Part shown: positions 13,001 through 26,045 of the stretch, piece by piece
How the letters are laid out: the number at the start of each line of letters is the position of its first letter
Numbering within the stretch: the first letter of the stretch is position 1
From: Closterium sp. NIES-65
Taxonomy: Eukaryota; Streptophyta; Zygnematophyceae; Desmidiales; Closteriaceae
Assembly (NCBI GenBank): GCA_948144175.1
Contig: CANXME010002536.1
Location: forward strand, 1-64,000
Length of the DNA: 64,000 nt
Reading direction: 5' to 3'
Notes under the pieces: generated by a model
The model's input: the letters and a program-made list of their open reading frames with translations, nothing else
Told to the model about the DNA's origin: nothing
Databases searched by the model: none
Made by a program: the position numbers and the translations under genes

Positions 13001-16000
13001 ACTCACCTGCTCTGCTGCACCACTCACCTGCTCTGCTGCACCACTCACCTGCTCTGCTGCACCACTCACCTGCTCTGCCGCACCACTCACCTGCTCTGCT
13101 GCACCACTCACCTGCTCTGCTGCACCACTCACCTGCTCTGCTGCACCACTCACCTGCTCTGCCGCACCACTCACCTGCTCTGCCGCACCACTCACCTGCT
13201 CTGCTGCACCACTCACCTGCTCTGCCGCACCACTCACCTGCTCTGCCGCACCACTCACCTGCTCTGCTGCACCACTCACCTGCTCTGCTGCACCACTCAC
13301 CTGCTCTGCTGCACCACTCACCTGCTCTGCTGCACCACTCACCTGCTCTGCTGCACTACTCACCTGCTCTGCCGCACCACTCACCTGCTCTGCCGCACCA
13401 CTCACCTGCTCTGCTGCACCACTCACCTGCTCTGCTGCACCACTCACCTGCTGTGCTGCACCACTCACCTGCTCTGCCGCACCACTCACCTGCTCTGCCG
13501 CACCACTCACCTGCTCTGCCGCACCACTCACCTGCTCTGCCGCACCACTCACCTGCTCTGCCGCTCCACTCACCTGCTCTGCTGCACCACTCACCTGCTC
13601 TGCTGCACCAGTCACCTGCTCTGCCGCACCACTCACCTGCTCTGCTGCACCACTCACCTGCTCTGCTGCACCACTCACCTGCTCTGCTGCACCACTCACC
13701 TGCTCTGCTGCACCAGTCACCTGCTCTGCTGCACCACTCACCTGCTCTGCTGCACCACTCACCTGCTCTGCCGCACCACTCACCTGCTCTGCTGCACCAC
13801 TCACCTGCTCTGCTGCACCACTCACCTGCTCTGCTGCACCACTCACCTGCTCTGCCGCACCACTCACCTGCTCTGCCGCACCACTCACCTGCTCTGCCGC
13901 ACCACTCACCTGCTCTGCCGCACCACTCACCTGCTCTGCCGCACCACTCACCTGCTCTGCCGCACCACTCACCTGCTCTGCCGCACCACTCACCTGCTCT
14001 GCTGCACCACTCACCTGCTCTGCTGCACCACTCACCTGCTCTGCTGCACCACTCACCTGCTCTGCCGCACCACTCACCTGCTCTGCTGCACCACTCACCT
14101 GCTCTGCCGCACCACTCACCTGCTCTGCTGCACCACTCACCTGCTCTGCTGCACCACTCACCTGCTCTGCTGCACCACTCACCTGCTCTGCTGCACCACT
14201 CACCTGCTCTGCCGCACCACTCACCTGCTCTGCCGCACCACTCACCTGCTCTGCTGCACCACTCACCTGCTCTGCTGCACCACTCACCTGCTCTGCCGCA
14301 CCACTCACCTGCTCTGCCGCACCACTCACCTGCTCTGTTGCACCACTCACCTGCTCTGCCGCACCACTCACCTGCTCTGCCGCACCACTCACCTGCTCTG
14401 CCGCACCACTCACCTGCTCTGCTGCACCACTCACCTGCTCTGCTGCACCACTCACCTGCTCTGCTGCACCACTCACCTGCTCTGCTGCACCACTCACCTG
14501 CTCTGCTGCACCACTCACCTGCTCTGCTGCACCACTCACCTGCTCTGTCGCACCACTCACCTGCTCTGCTGCACCACTCACCTGCTCTGCTGCACCACTC
14601 ACCTGCTCTGCTGCACCACTCACCTGCTCTGCCGCACCACTCACCTGCTCTGCTGCACCACTCACCTGCTCTGCTGCACCACTCACCTGCTCTGCTGCAC
14701 CACTCACCTGCTCTTCTGCACCACTCACCTGCTCTGCCGCACCACTCACCTGCTCTGCCGCACCACTCACCTGCTCTGCTGCACCACTCACCTGCTCTGC
14801 TGCACCACTCACCTGCTCTGCTGCACCACTCACCTGCTCTGCTGCACCACTCACCTGCTCTGCCGCACCACTCATCTGCTCTGCCGCACCACTCACCTGC
14901 TCTGCTGCACCACTCACCTGCTCTGCTGCACCACTCACCTGCTCTGCCGCACCACTCACCTGCTCTGCTGCACCACTCACCTGCTCTGCCGCACCACTCA
15001 CCTGCTCTGCCGCACCACTCACCTGCTCTGCCGCACCACTCACCTGCTCTGCCGCACCACTCACCTGCTCTGCCGCACCACTCACCTGCTCTGCCGCACC
15101 ACTCACCTGCTCTGCCGCACCACTCACCTGCTCTGCCGCACCACTCACCTGCTCTACCGCACCACTCACCTGCTCTGCCGCACCACTCACCTGCTCTGCC
15201 GCACCACTCACCTGCTCTGCCGCACCACTCACCTGCTCTGCCGCACCAGCTCACCTGCTCTGCCGCACCACTCACCTGCTCTGCCGCACCACTCACCTGC
15301 TCTGCCGCACCACTCACCTGCTCTGCCGCACCACTCACCTGCTCTGCCTGCACCACTCACCTGCTCTGCCGCACCACTCACCTGCTCTGCCGCACCACTC
15401 ACCTGCTCATGCCGCACCACTCACCTGCTCTGCCGCACCACTCACCTGCTCTGCCGCACCACTCACCTGCTCTGCCGCACCACTCACCTGCTCTGCCGCA
15501 CCACTCACCTGCTCTGCCGCACCACTCACCTGCTCTGCCGCACCACTCACCTGCTCTGCCGCACCACTCACCTGCTCTGCTGCACCACTCACCTGCTCTG
15601 CCGCACCACTCACCTGCTCTGCCGCACCACTCACCTGCTCTGCCGCACCACTCACCTGCTCTGCCGCACCACTCACCTGCTCTGCTGCACCACTCACCTG
15701 CTCTGCTGCACCACTCACCTGCTCTGCTGCACCACTCACCTGCTCTGCCGCACCACTCACCTGCTCTGCTGCACCACTCACCTGCTCTGCCGCACCACTC
15801 ACCTGCTCTGCTGCACCACTCACCTGCTCTGCTGCACCACTCACCTGCTCTGCTGCACCACTCACCTGCTCTGCTGCACCACTCACCTGCTCTGCCGCAC
15901 CACTCACCTGCTCTGCCGCACCACTCACCTGCTCTGCTGCACCACTCACCTGCTCTGCTGCACCACTCACCTGCTCTGCTGCACCACTCACCTGCTCTGC

Positions 16001-19000
16001 TGCACCACTCACCTTCTCTGCCGCACCACTCACCTGCTCTGCTGCACCACTCACCTGCTCTGCTGCACCACTCACCTGCTCTGCTGCACCACTCACCTGC
16101 TCTGCCGCACCACTCACCTGCTCTGCCGCACCACTCACCTGCTCTGCCGCACCACTCACCTGCTCTGCCGCACCACTCACCTGCTCTGCCGCACCACTCA
16201 CCTGCTCTGCTGCACCACTCACCTGCTCTGCTGCACCACTCACCTGCTCTGCCGCACCACTCACCTGCTCTGCTGCACCACTCACCTGCTCTGCCGCACC
16301 ACTCACCTGCTCTGCCGCACCACTCACCTGCTCTGCTGCACCACTCACCTGCTCTGCTGCACCACTCACCTGCTCTGCCGCACCACTCACCTGCTCTGCC
16401 GCACCACTCACCTGCTCTGCTGCACCACTCACCTGCTCTGCTGCACCACTCACCTGCTCTGCTGCACCACTCACCTGCTCTGCTGCACCACTCACCTGCT
16501 CTGCTGCACCACTCACCTGCTCTGCTGCACCACTCACCTGCTCTGCTGCACCACTCACCTGCTCTGCTGCACCACTCACCTGCTCTGCTGCACCACTCAC
16601 CTGCTCTGCTGCACCACTCACCTGCTCTGCTGCACCACCTGCTCTGCCGCACCACTCACCTGCTCTGCCGCACCACTCACCTGCTCTGCTGCACCACTCA
16701 CCTGCTCTGCTGCACCACTCAACTGCTCTGCTGCACCACTCACCTGCTCTGCCGCACCACTCACCTGCTCTGCTGCACCACTCACCTGCTCTGCTGCACC
16801 ACTCACCTGCTCTGCTGCACCACTCACCTGCTCTGCTGCACCACTCACCTGCTCTGCTGCACCACTCACCTGCTCTGCTGCACCACTCACCTGCTCTGCT
16901 GCACCACTCACCTGCTCTGCTGCACCACTCACCTGCTCTGCTGCACCACTCACCTGCTCTGCCGCACCACTCACCTGCTCTGCCGCACCACTCACCTGCT
17001 CTGCTGCACCACTCACCTGCTCTGCTGCACCACTCACCTGCTCTGCCGCACCACTCACCTGCTCTGCCGCACCACTCACCTGCTCTGTTGCACCACTCAC
17101 CTGCTCTGCCGCACCACTCACCTGCTCTGCCGCACCACTCACCTGCTCTGCCGCACCACTCACCTGCTCTGCTGCACCACTCACCTGCTCTGCTGCACCA
17201 CTCACCTGCTCTGCTGCACCACTCACCTGCTCTGCTGCACCACTCACCTGCTCTGCTGCACCACTCACCTGCTCTGCTGCACCACTCACCTGCTCTGTCG
17301 CACCACTCACCTGCTCTGCTGCACCACTCACCTGCTCTGCTGCACCACTCACCTGCTCTGCTGCACCACTCACCTGCTCTGCCGCACCACTCACCTGCTC
17401 TGCTGCACCACTCACCTGCTCTGCTGCACCACTCACCTGCTCTGCTGCACCACTCACCTGCTCTTCTGCACCACTCACCTGCTCTGCCGCACCACTCACC
17501 TGCTCTGCCGCACCACTCACCTGCTCTGCTGCACCACTCACCTGCTCTGCTGCACCACTCACCTGCTCTGCTGCACCACTCACCTGCTCTGCTGCACCAC
17601 TCACCTGCTCTGCCGCACCACTCATCTGCTCTGCCGCACCACTCACCTGCTCTGCTGCACCACTCACCTGCTCTGCTGCACCACTCACCTGCTCTGCTGC
17701 ACCACTCACCTGCTCTGCCGCACCACTCACCTGCTCTGCTGCACCACTCACCTGCTCTGCCGCACCACTCACCTGCTCTGCCGCACCACTCACCTGCTCT
17801 GCCGCACCACTCACCTGCTCTGCCGCACCACTCACCTGCTCTGCCGCACCACTCACCTGCTCTGCCGCACCACTCACCTGCTCTGCCGCACCACTCACCT
17901 GCTCTGCCGCACCACTCACCTGCTCTGCCGCACCACTCACCTGCTCTGCCGCACCACTCACCTGCTCTGCCGCACCACTCACCTGCTCTGCCGCACCACT
18001 CACCTGCTCTGCCGCACCACTCACCTGCTCTGCCGCACCACTCACCTGCTCTGCCGCACCACTCACCTGCTCTGCCGCACCACTCACCTGCTCTGCCGCA
18101 CCGCTCACCTGCTCTGCCGCACCACTCACCTGCTCTGCCGCACCACTCACCTGCTCTGCCGCACCACTCACCTGCTCTGCTGCACCACTCACCTGCTCTG
18201 CTGCACCACTCACCTGCTCTGCCGCACCACTCACCTGCTCTGCTGCACCACTCACCTGCTCTGCCGCACCACTCACCTGCTCTGCCGCACCACTCACCTG
18301 CTCTGCTGCACCACTCACCTGCTCTGCTGCACCACTCACCTGCTCTGCCGCACCACTCACCTGCTCTGCCGCACCACTCACCTGCTCTGCTGCACCACTC
18401 ACCTGCTCTGCTGCACCACTCACCTGCTCTGCTGCACCACTCACCTGCTCTGCTGCACCACTCACCTGCTCTGCTGCACCACTCACCTGCTCTGCTGCAC
18501 CACTCACCTGCTCTGCTGCACCACTCACCTGCTCTGCTGCACCACTCACCTGCTCTGCTGCACCACTCACCTGCTCTGCTGCACCACTCACCTGCTCTGC
18601 TGCACCACCTGCTCTGCCGCACCACTCACCTGCTCTGCCGCACCACTCACCTGCTCTGCTGCACCACTCACCTGCTCTGCTGCACCACTCACCTGCTCTG
18701 CTGCACCACTCACCTGCTCTGCCGCACCACTCACCTGCTCTGCTGCACCACTCACCTGCTCTGCTGCACCACTCACCTGCTCTGCTGCACCACTCACCTG
18801 CTCTGCTGCACCACTCACCTGCTCTGCTGCACCACTCACCTGCTCTGCTGCACCACTCACCTGCTCTGCTGCACCACTCACCTGCTCTGCTGCACCACTC
18901 ACCTGCTCTGCTGCACCACTCACCTGCTCTGCCGCACCACTCACCTGCTCTGCCGCACCACTCACCTGCTCTGCTGCACCACTCACCTGCTCTGCTGCAC

Positions 19001-19677
19001 CACTCACCTGCTCTGCCGCACCACTCACCTGCTCTGCCGCACCACTCACCTGCTCTGTTGCACCACTCACCTGCTCTGCCGCACCACTCACCTGCTCTGC
19101 TGCACCACTCACCTGCTCTGCTGCACCACTCACCTGCTCTGCCGCACCACTCACCTGCTCTGCTGCACCACTCACCTGCTCTGCCGCACCACTCACCTGC
19201 TCTGCCGCACCACTCACCTGCTCTGCTGCACCACTCACCTGCTCTGCTGCACCACTCACCTGCTCTGCTGCACCACTCACCTGCTCTGCTGCACCACTCA
19301 CCTGCTCTGCTGCACCACTCACCTGCTCTGCTGCACCACTCACCTGCTCTGTCGCACCACTCACCTGCTCTGCTGCACCACTCACCTGCTCTGCTGCACC
19401 ACTCACCTGCTCTGCTGCACCACTCACCTGCTCTGCCGCACCACTCACCTGCTCTGCTGCACCACTCACCTGCTCTGCTGCACCACTCACCTGCTCTGCT
19501 GCACCACTCACCTGCTCTTCTGCACCACTCACCTGCTCTGCCGCACCACTCACCTGCTCTGCCGCACCACTCACCTGCTCTGCTGCACCACTCACCTGCT
19601 CTGCTGCACCACTCACCTGCTCTGCTGCACCACTCACCTGCTCTGCTGCACCACTCACCTGCTCTGCCGCACCACTC
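4017..19677. repeat. Higher-order block family inside array 1, six copies
   Basis: A fixed series of rare variants recurs. It consists of a 17-bp unit lacking four bases (GCACCACCTGCTC), then a GTTGCAC unit, a GTCGCAC unit, a CTCTTCTGCAC unit and a CTCATCTG unit. The GTTGCAC marker lies near 4472, 7199, 9253, 14338, 17089 and 19059. The 17-bp unit is seen near 4020, 6748, 8801, 16637 and 18606. GTTG-to-GTCG spacing is about 209 bp in four copies but about 293 bp near 9253 and 19059, a four-unit insertion shared by those two, so they descend from one variant. Confidence 0.8.
10449..13725. repeat. Higher-order segment A in array 1
   Basis: This segment is marked in order by an extra-A unit (GCTCATGCCG, 10449), CACCTTCTCTG (11053), CTCATCTG (11577), CACCTGATCTG (12692), CTGCACTACT (13351), CTGTGCTGC (13451), CCGCTCCACT (13561) and ACCAGTCACC (about 13608 and 13715). 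The same ordered markers reappear at +9,843 and, for the later ones, at +12,408. Confidence 0.8.
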
Positions 19678-20290
19678 ATCTGCTCTGCCGCACCACTCAC
19701 CTGCTCTGCTGCACCACTCACCTGCTCTGCTGCACCACTCACCTGCTCTGCCGCACCACTCACCTGCTCTGCTGCACCACTCACCTGCTCTGCCGCACCA
19801 CTCACCTGCTCTGCCGCACCACTCACCTGCTCTGCCGCACCACTCACCTGCTCTGCCGCACCACTCACCTGCTCTGCCGCACCACTCACCTGCTCTGCCG
19901 CACCACTCACCTGCTCTGCCGCACCACTCACCTGCTCTGCCGCACCACTCACCTGCTCTGCCGCACCACTCACCTGCTCTGCCGCACCACTCACCTGCTC
20001 TGCCGCACCACTCACCTGCTCTGCCGCACCACTCACCTGCTCTGCCGCACCACTCACCTGCTCTGCCGCACCACTCACCTGCTCTGCCGCACCACTCACC
20101 TGCTCTGCCGCACCACTCACCTGCTCTGCCGCACCGCTCACCTGCTCTGCCGCACCACTCACCTGCTCTGCCGCACCACTCACCTGCTCTGCCGCACCAC
20201 TCACCTGCTCTGCCGCACCACTCACCTGCTCTGCTGCACCACTCACCTGCTCTGCCGCACCACTCACCTGCTCTGCCGCACCACTCACCT

Positions 20291-23200
20291 GCTCAGCCGC
20301 ACCACTCACCTGCTCTGCCGCACCACTCACCTGCTCTGCCGCACCACTCACCTGCTCTGCCGCACCACTCACCTGCTCTGCCGCACCACTCACCTGCTCT
20401 GCCGCACCACTCACCTGCTCTGCCGCACCACTCACCTGCTCTGCCGCACCACTCACCTGCTCTGCTGCACCACTCACCTGCTCTGCCGCACCACTCACCT
20501 GCTCTGCCGCACCACTCACCTGCTCTGCCGCACCACTCACCTGCTCTGCCGCACCACTCACCTGCTCTGCTGCACCACTCACCTGCTCTGCTGCACCACT
20601 CACCTGCTCTGCTGCACCACTCACCTGCTCTGCCGCACCACTCACCTGCTCTGCTGCACCACTCACCTGCTCTGCCGCACCACTCACCTGCTCTGCTGCA
20701 CCACTCACCTGCTCTGCTGCACCACTCACCTGCTCTGCTGCACCACTCACCTGCTCTGCTGCACCACTCACCTGCTCTGCCGCACCACTCACCTGCTCTG
20801 CCGCACCACTCACCTGCTCTGCTGCACCACTCACCTGCTCTGCTGCACCACTCACCTGCTCTGCTGCACCACTCACCTGCTCTGCTGCACCACTCACCTT
20901 CTCTGCCGCACCACTCACCTGCTCTGCTGCACCACTCACCTGCTCTGCTGCACCACTCACCTGCTCTGCTGCACCACTCACCTGCTCTGCCGCACCACTC
21001 ACCTGCTCTGCCGCACCACTCACCTGCTCTGCCGCACCACTCACCTGCTCTGCCGCACCACTCACCTGCTCTGCCGCACCACTCACCTGCTCTGCTGCAC
21101 CACTCACCTGCTCTGCTGCACCACTCACCTGCTCTGCCGCACCACTCACCTGCTCTGCTGCACCACTCACCTGCTCTGCCGCACCACTCACCTGCTCTGC
21201 CGCACCACTCACCTGCTCTGCTGCACCACTCACCTGCTCTGCTGCACCACTCACCTGCTCTGCCGCACCACTCACCTGCTCTGCTGCACCACTCACCTGC
21301 TCTGCTGCACCACTCACCTGCTCTGCTGCACCACTCACCTGCTCTGCCGCACCACTCACCTGCTCTGCTGCACCACTCACCTGCTCTGCTGCACCACTCA
21401 CCTGCTCTGCTGCACCACTCATCTGCTCTGCTGCACCACTCACCTGCTCTGCTGCACCACTCACCTGCTCTGCTGCACCACTCACCTGCTCTGCTGCACC
21501 ACTCACCTGCTCTGCTGCACCACTCACCTGCTCTGCCGCACCACTCACCTGCTCTGCCGCACCACTCACCTGCTCTGCTGCACCACTCACCTGCTCTGCT
21601 GCACCACTCACCTGCTCTGCCGCACCACTCACCTGCTCTGCCGCACCACTCACCTGCTCTGCCGCACCACTCACCTGCTCTGCTGCACCACTCACCTGCT
21701 CTGCTGCACCACTCACCTGCTCTGCTGCACCACTCACCTGCTCTGCTGCACCACTCACCTGCTCTGCCGCACCACTCACCTGCTCTGCCGCACCACTCAC
21801 CTGCTCTGCCGCACCACTCACCTGCTCTGCCGCACCACTCACCTGCTCTGCTGCACCACTCACCTGCTCTGCTGCACCACTCACCTGCTCTGCTGCACCA
21901 CTCACCTGCTCTGCCGCACCACTCACCTGCTCTGCTGCACCACTCACCTGCTCTGCCGCACCACTCACCTGCTCTGCTGCACCACTCACCTGCTCTGCTG
22001 CACCACTCACCTGCTCTGCTGCACCACTCACCTGCTCTGCTGCACCACTCACCTGCTCTGCTGCACCACTCACCTGCTCTGCCGCACCACTCACCTGCTC
22101 TGCTGCACCACTCACCTGCTCTGCTGCACCACTCACCTGCTCTGCTGCACCACTCACCTGCTCTGCTGCACCACTCACCTGCTCTGCCGCACCACTCACC
22201 TGCTCTGCTGCACCACTCACCTGCTCTGCTGCACCACTCACCTGCTCTGCTGCACCACTCACCTGCTCTGCTGCACCACTCACCTGCTCTGCCGCACCAC
22301 TCACCTGCTCTGCCGCACCACTCACCTGCTCTGCTGCACCACTCACCTGCTCTGCTGCACCACTCACCTGCTCTGCTGCACCACTCACCTGCTCTGCCGC
22401 ACCACTCACCTGCTCTGCCGCACCACTCACCTGCTCTGCCGCACCACTCACCTGCTCTGCCGCACCACTCACCTGCTCTGCCGCACCACTCACCTGCTCT
22501 GCTGCACCACTCACCTGCTCTGCTGCACCACTCACCTGATCTGCCGCACCACTCACCTGCTCTGCTGCACCACTCACCTGCTCTGCTGCACCACTCACCT
22601 GCTCTGCTGCACCACTCACCTGCTCTGCTGCACCACTCACCTGCTCTGCCGCACCACTCACCTGCTCTGCTGCACCACTCACCTGCTCTGCTGCACCACT
22701 CACCTGCTCTGCTGCACCACTCACCTGCTCTGCTGCACCACTCACCTGCTCTGCCGCACCACTCACCTGCTCTGCTGCACCACTCACCTGCTCTGCTGCA
22801 CCACTCACCTGCTCTGCCGCACCACTCACCTGCTCTGCTGCACCACTCACCTGCTCTGCTGCACCACTCACCTGCTCTGCTGCACCACTCACCTGCTCTG
22901 CTGCACCACTCACCTGCTCTGCCGCACCACTCACCTGCTCTGCTGCACCACTCACCTGCTCTGCTGCACCACTCACCTGCTCTGCTGCACCACTCACCTG
23001 CTCTGCCGCACCACTCACCTGCTCTGCCGCACCACTCACCTGCTCTGCTGCACCACTCACCTGCTCTGCCGCACCACTCACCTGCTCTGCCGCACCACTC
23101 ACCTGCTCTGCTGCACCACTCACCTGCTCTGCTGCACCACTCACCTGCTCTGCTGCACCACTCACCTGCTCTGCTGCACCACTCACCTGCTCTGCTGCAC

Positions 23201-23570
23201 TACTCACCTGCTCTGCCGCACCACTCACCTGCTCTGCCGCACCACTCACCTGCTCTGCTGCACCACTCACCTGCTCTGCTGCACCACTCACCTGCTGTGC
23301 TGCACCACTCACCTGCTCTGCCGCACCACTCACCTGCTCTGCCGCACCACTCACCTGCTCTGCCGCACCACTCACCTGCTCTGCCGCACCACTACACCTG
23401 CTCTGCCGCTCCACTCACCTGCTCTGCTGCACCACTCACCTGCTCTGCTGCACCAGTCACCTGCTCTGCCGCACCACTCACCTGCTCTGCTGCACCACTC
23501 ACCTGCTCTGCTGCACCACTCACCTGCTCTGCTGCACCACTCACCTGCTCTGCTGCACCAGTCACCTGCT
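20291..23570. repeat. Higher-order segment B in array 1
   Basis: This copy of segment A is offset by about 9,843 bp. Markers CACCTTCTCTG near 20896, CTCATCTG near 21420, CACCTGATCTG near 22537, CTGCACTACT near 23198, CTGTGCTGC near 23293, GCTCCACT near 23408 and ACCAGTCACC near 23453 and 23560 all fall at the expected positions. It differs from A at the start (GCTCAGCCG instead of GCTCATGCCG) and at 23392, where two extra bases interrupt a unit. Confidence 0.8.
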
Positions 23571-23974
23571 CTGCTGCACCACTCACCTGCTCTGCTGCAC
23601 CACTCACCTGCTCTGCCGCACCACTCACCTGCTCTGCTGCACCACTCACCTGCTCTGCTGCACCACTCACCTGCTCTGCTGCACCACTCACCTGCTCTGC
23701 CGCACCACTCACCTGCTCTGCCGCACCACTCACCTGCTCTGCCGCACCACTCACCTGCTCTGCCGCACCACTCACCTGCTCTGCCGCACCACTCACCTGC
23801 TCTGCTGCACCACTCACCTGCTCTGCCGCACCACTCACCTGCTCTGCTGCACCACTCACCTGCTCTGCTGCACCACTCACCTGCTCTGCTGCACCACTCA
23901 CCTGCTCTGCCGCACCACTCACCTGCTCTGCTGCACCACTCACCTGCTCTGCTGCACCACTCACCTGCTCTGCT

Positions 23975-26030
23975 GCACCACTCATCTGCTCTGCTGCACC
24001 ACTCACCTGCTCTGCTGCACCACTCACCTGCTCTGCTGCACCACTCACCTGCTCTGCTGCACCACTCACCTGCTCTGCTGCACCACTCACCTGCTCTGCC
24101 GCACCACTCACCTGCTCTGCCGCACCACTCACCTGCTCTGCTGCACCACTCACCTGCTCTGCTGCACCACTCACCTGCTCTGCCGCACCACTCACCTGCT
24201 CTGCCGCACCACTCACCTGCTCTGCCGCACCACTCACCTGCTCTGCTGCACCACTCACCTGCTCTGCTGCACCACTCACCTGCTCTGCTGCACCACTCAC
24301 CTGCTCTGCTGCACCACTCACCTGCTCTGCCGCACCACTCACCTGCTCTGCCGCACCACTCACCTGCTCTGCCGCACCACTCACCTGCTCTGCCGCACCA
24401 CTCACCTGCTCTGCTGCACCACTCACCTGCTCTGCTGCACCACTCACCTGCTCTGCTGCACCACTCACCTGCTCTGCCGCACCACTCACCTGCTCTGCTG
24501 CACCACTCACCTGCTCTGCCGCACCACTCACCTGCTCTGCTGCACCACTCACCTGCTCTGCTGCACCACTCACCTGCTCTGCTGCACCACTCACCTGCTC
24601 TGCTGCACCACTCACCTGCTCTGCTGCACCACTCACCTGCTCTGCCGCACCACTCACCTGCTCTGCTGCACCACTCACCTGCTCTGCTGCACCACTCACC
24701 TGCTCTGCTGCACCACTCACCTGCTCTGCTGCACCACTCACCTGCTCTGCCGCACCACTCACCTGCTCTGCTGCACCACTCACCTGCTCTGCTGCACCAC
24801 TCACCTGCTCTGCTGCACCACTCACCTGCTCTGCTGCACCACTCACCTGCTCTGCCGCACCACTCACCTGCTCTGCCGCACCACTCACCTGCTCTGCTGC
24901 ACCACTCACCTGCTCTGCTGCACCACTCACCTGCTCTGCTGCACCACTCACCTGCTCTGCCGCACCACTCACCTGCTCTGCCGCACCACTCACCTGCTCT
25001 GCCGCACCACTCACCTGCTCTGCCGCACCACTCACCTGCTCTGCCGCACCACTCACCTGCTCTGCTGCACCACTCACCTGCTCTGCTGCACCACTCACCT
25101 GATCTGCCGCACCACTCACCTGCTCTGCTGCACCACTCACCTGCTCTGCTGCACCACTCACCTGCTCTGCTGCACCACTCACCTGCTCTGCTGCACCACT
25201 CACCTGCTCTGCCGCACCACTCACCTGCTCTGCTGCACCACTCACCTGCTCTGCTGCACCACTCACCTGCTCTGCTGCACCACTCACCTGCTCTGCTGCA
25301 CCACTCACCTGCTCTGCCGCACCACTCACCTGCTCTGCTGCACCACTCACCTGCTCTGCTGCACCACTCACCTGCTCTGCCGCACCACTCACCTGCTCTG
25401 CTGCACCACTCACCTGCTCTGCTGCACCACTCACCTGCTCTGCTGCACCACTCACCTGCTCTGCTGCACCACTCACCTGCTCTGCCGCACCACTCACCTG
25501 CTCTGCTGCACCACTCACCTGCTCTGCTGCACCACTCACCTGCTCTGCTGCACCACTCACCTGCTCTGCCGCACCACTCACCTGCTCTGCCGCACCACTC
25601 ACCTGCTCTGCTGCACCACTCACCTGCTCTGCCGCACCACTCACCTGCTCTGCCGCACCACTCACCTGCTCTGCTGCACCACTCACCTGCTCTGCTGCAC
25701 CACTCACCTGCTCTGCTGCACCACTCACCTGCTCTGCTGCACCACTCACCTGCTCTGCTGCACTACTCACCTGCTCTGCCGCACCACTCACCTGCTCTGC
25801 CGCACCACTCACCTGCTCTGCTGCACCACTCACCTGCTCTGCTGCACCACTCACCTGCTGTGCTGCACCACTCACCTGCTCTGCCGCACCACTCACCTGC
25901 TCTGCCGCACCACTCACCTGCTCTGCCGCACCACTCACCTGCTCTGCCGCACCACTCACCTGCTCTGCCGCTCCACTCACCTGCTCTGCTGCACCACTCA
26001 CCTGCTCTGCTGCACCAGTCACCTGCTCTG
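23975..26030. repeat. Higher-order segment C in array 1 (partial)
   Basis: This is a third, shorter copy. CTCATCTG near 23984, CACCTGATCTG near 25100, CTGCACTACT near 25763, CTGTGCTGC near 25859, GCTCCACT near 25970 and ACCAGTCACC near 26016 sit 2,563 bp after the B markers. The upstream marker of A at 11203 has no counterpart here, so the copy starts between about 23611 and 23984. It is cut off at the 26030 junction. Confidence 0.75.
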
Positions 26031-26045
26031 CGCACCCCCTGCTCT
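26026..26045. other. Junction inside array 1
   Basis: The regular units break at GCGCACCCCCTGCTCTGC and restart. The restart resembles the array start, where CACCCCGTGCCCTGCTCTGC leads into the first unit. This suggests a deletion or join between a segment-C end and the beginning of a separate array. The 950 bp that follow carry their own rare variants (ACCACGCACC 26619, CACCGACTCTG 26668, CTACACC 26845, GCATCACTC 26911), which are not seen in segments A-C. Confidence 0.55.

Noticed and set aside
10448-23414. Giant minus-strand proteins of GAAEQVS or CSRAGEW heptads (up to about 1,600 codons)
   Set aside because: Same reason. They also begin within the repeat at variant units that happen to supply a start codon, with no promoter or unique N-terminus.
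574-25102. Giant plus-strand proteins of 4,033-7,437 codons
   Set aside because: They consist of satellite heptads, switch frame at every irregular unit, and are open simultaneously with other frames on both strands. They are consequences of a 21-bp unit lacking stops.
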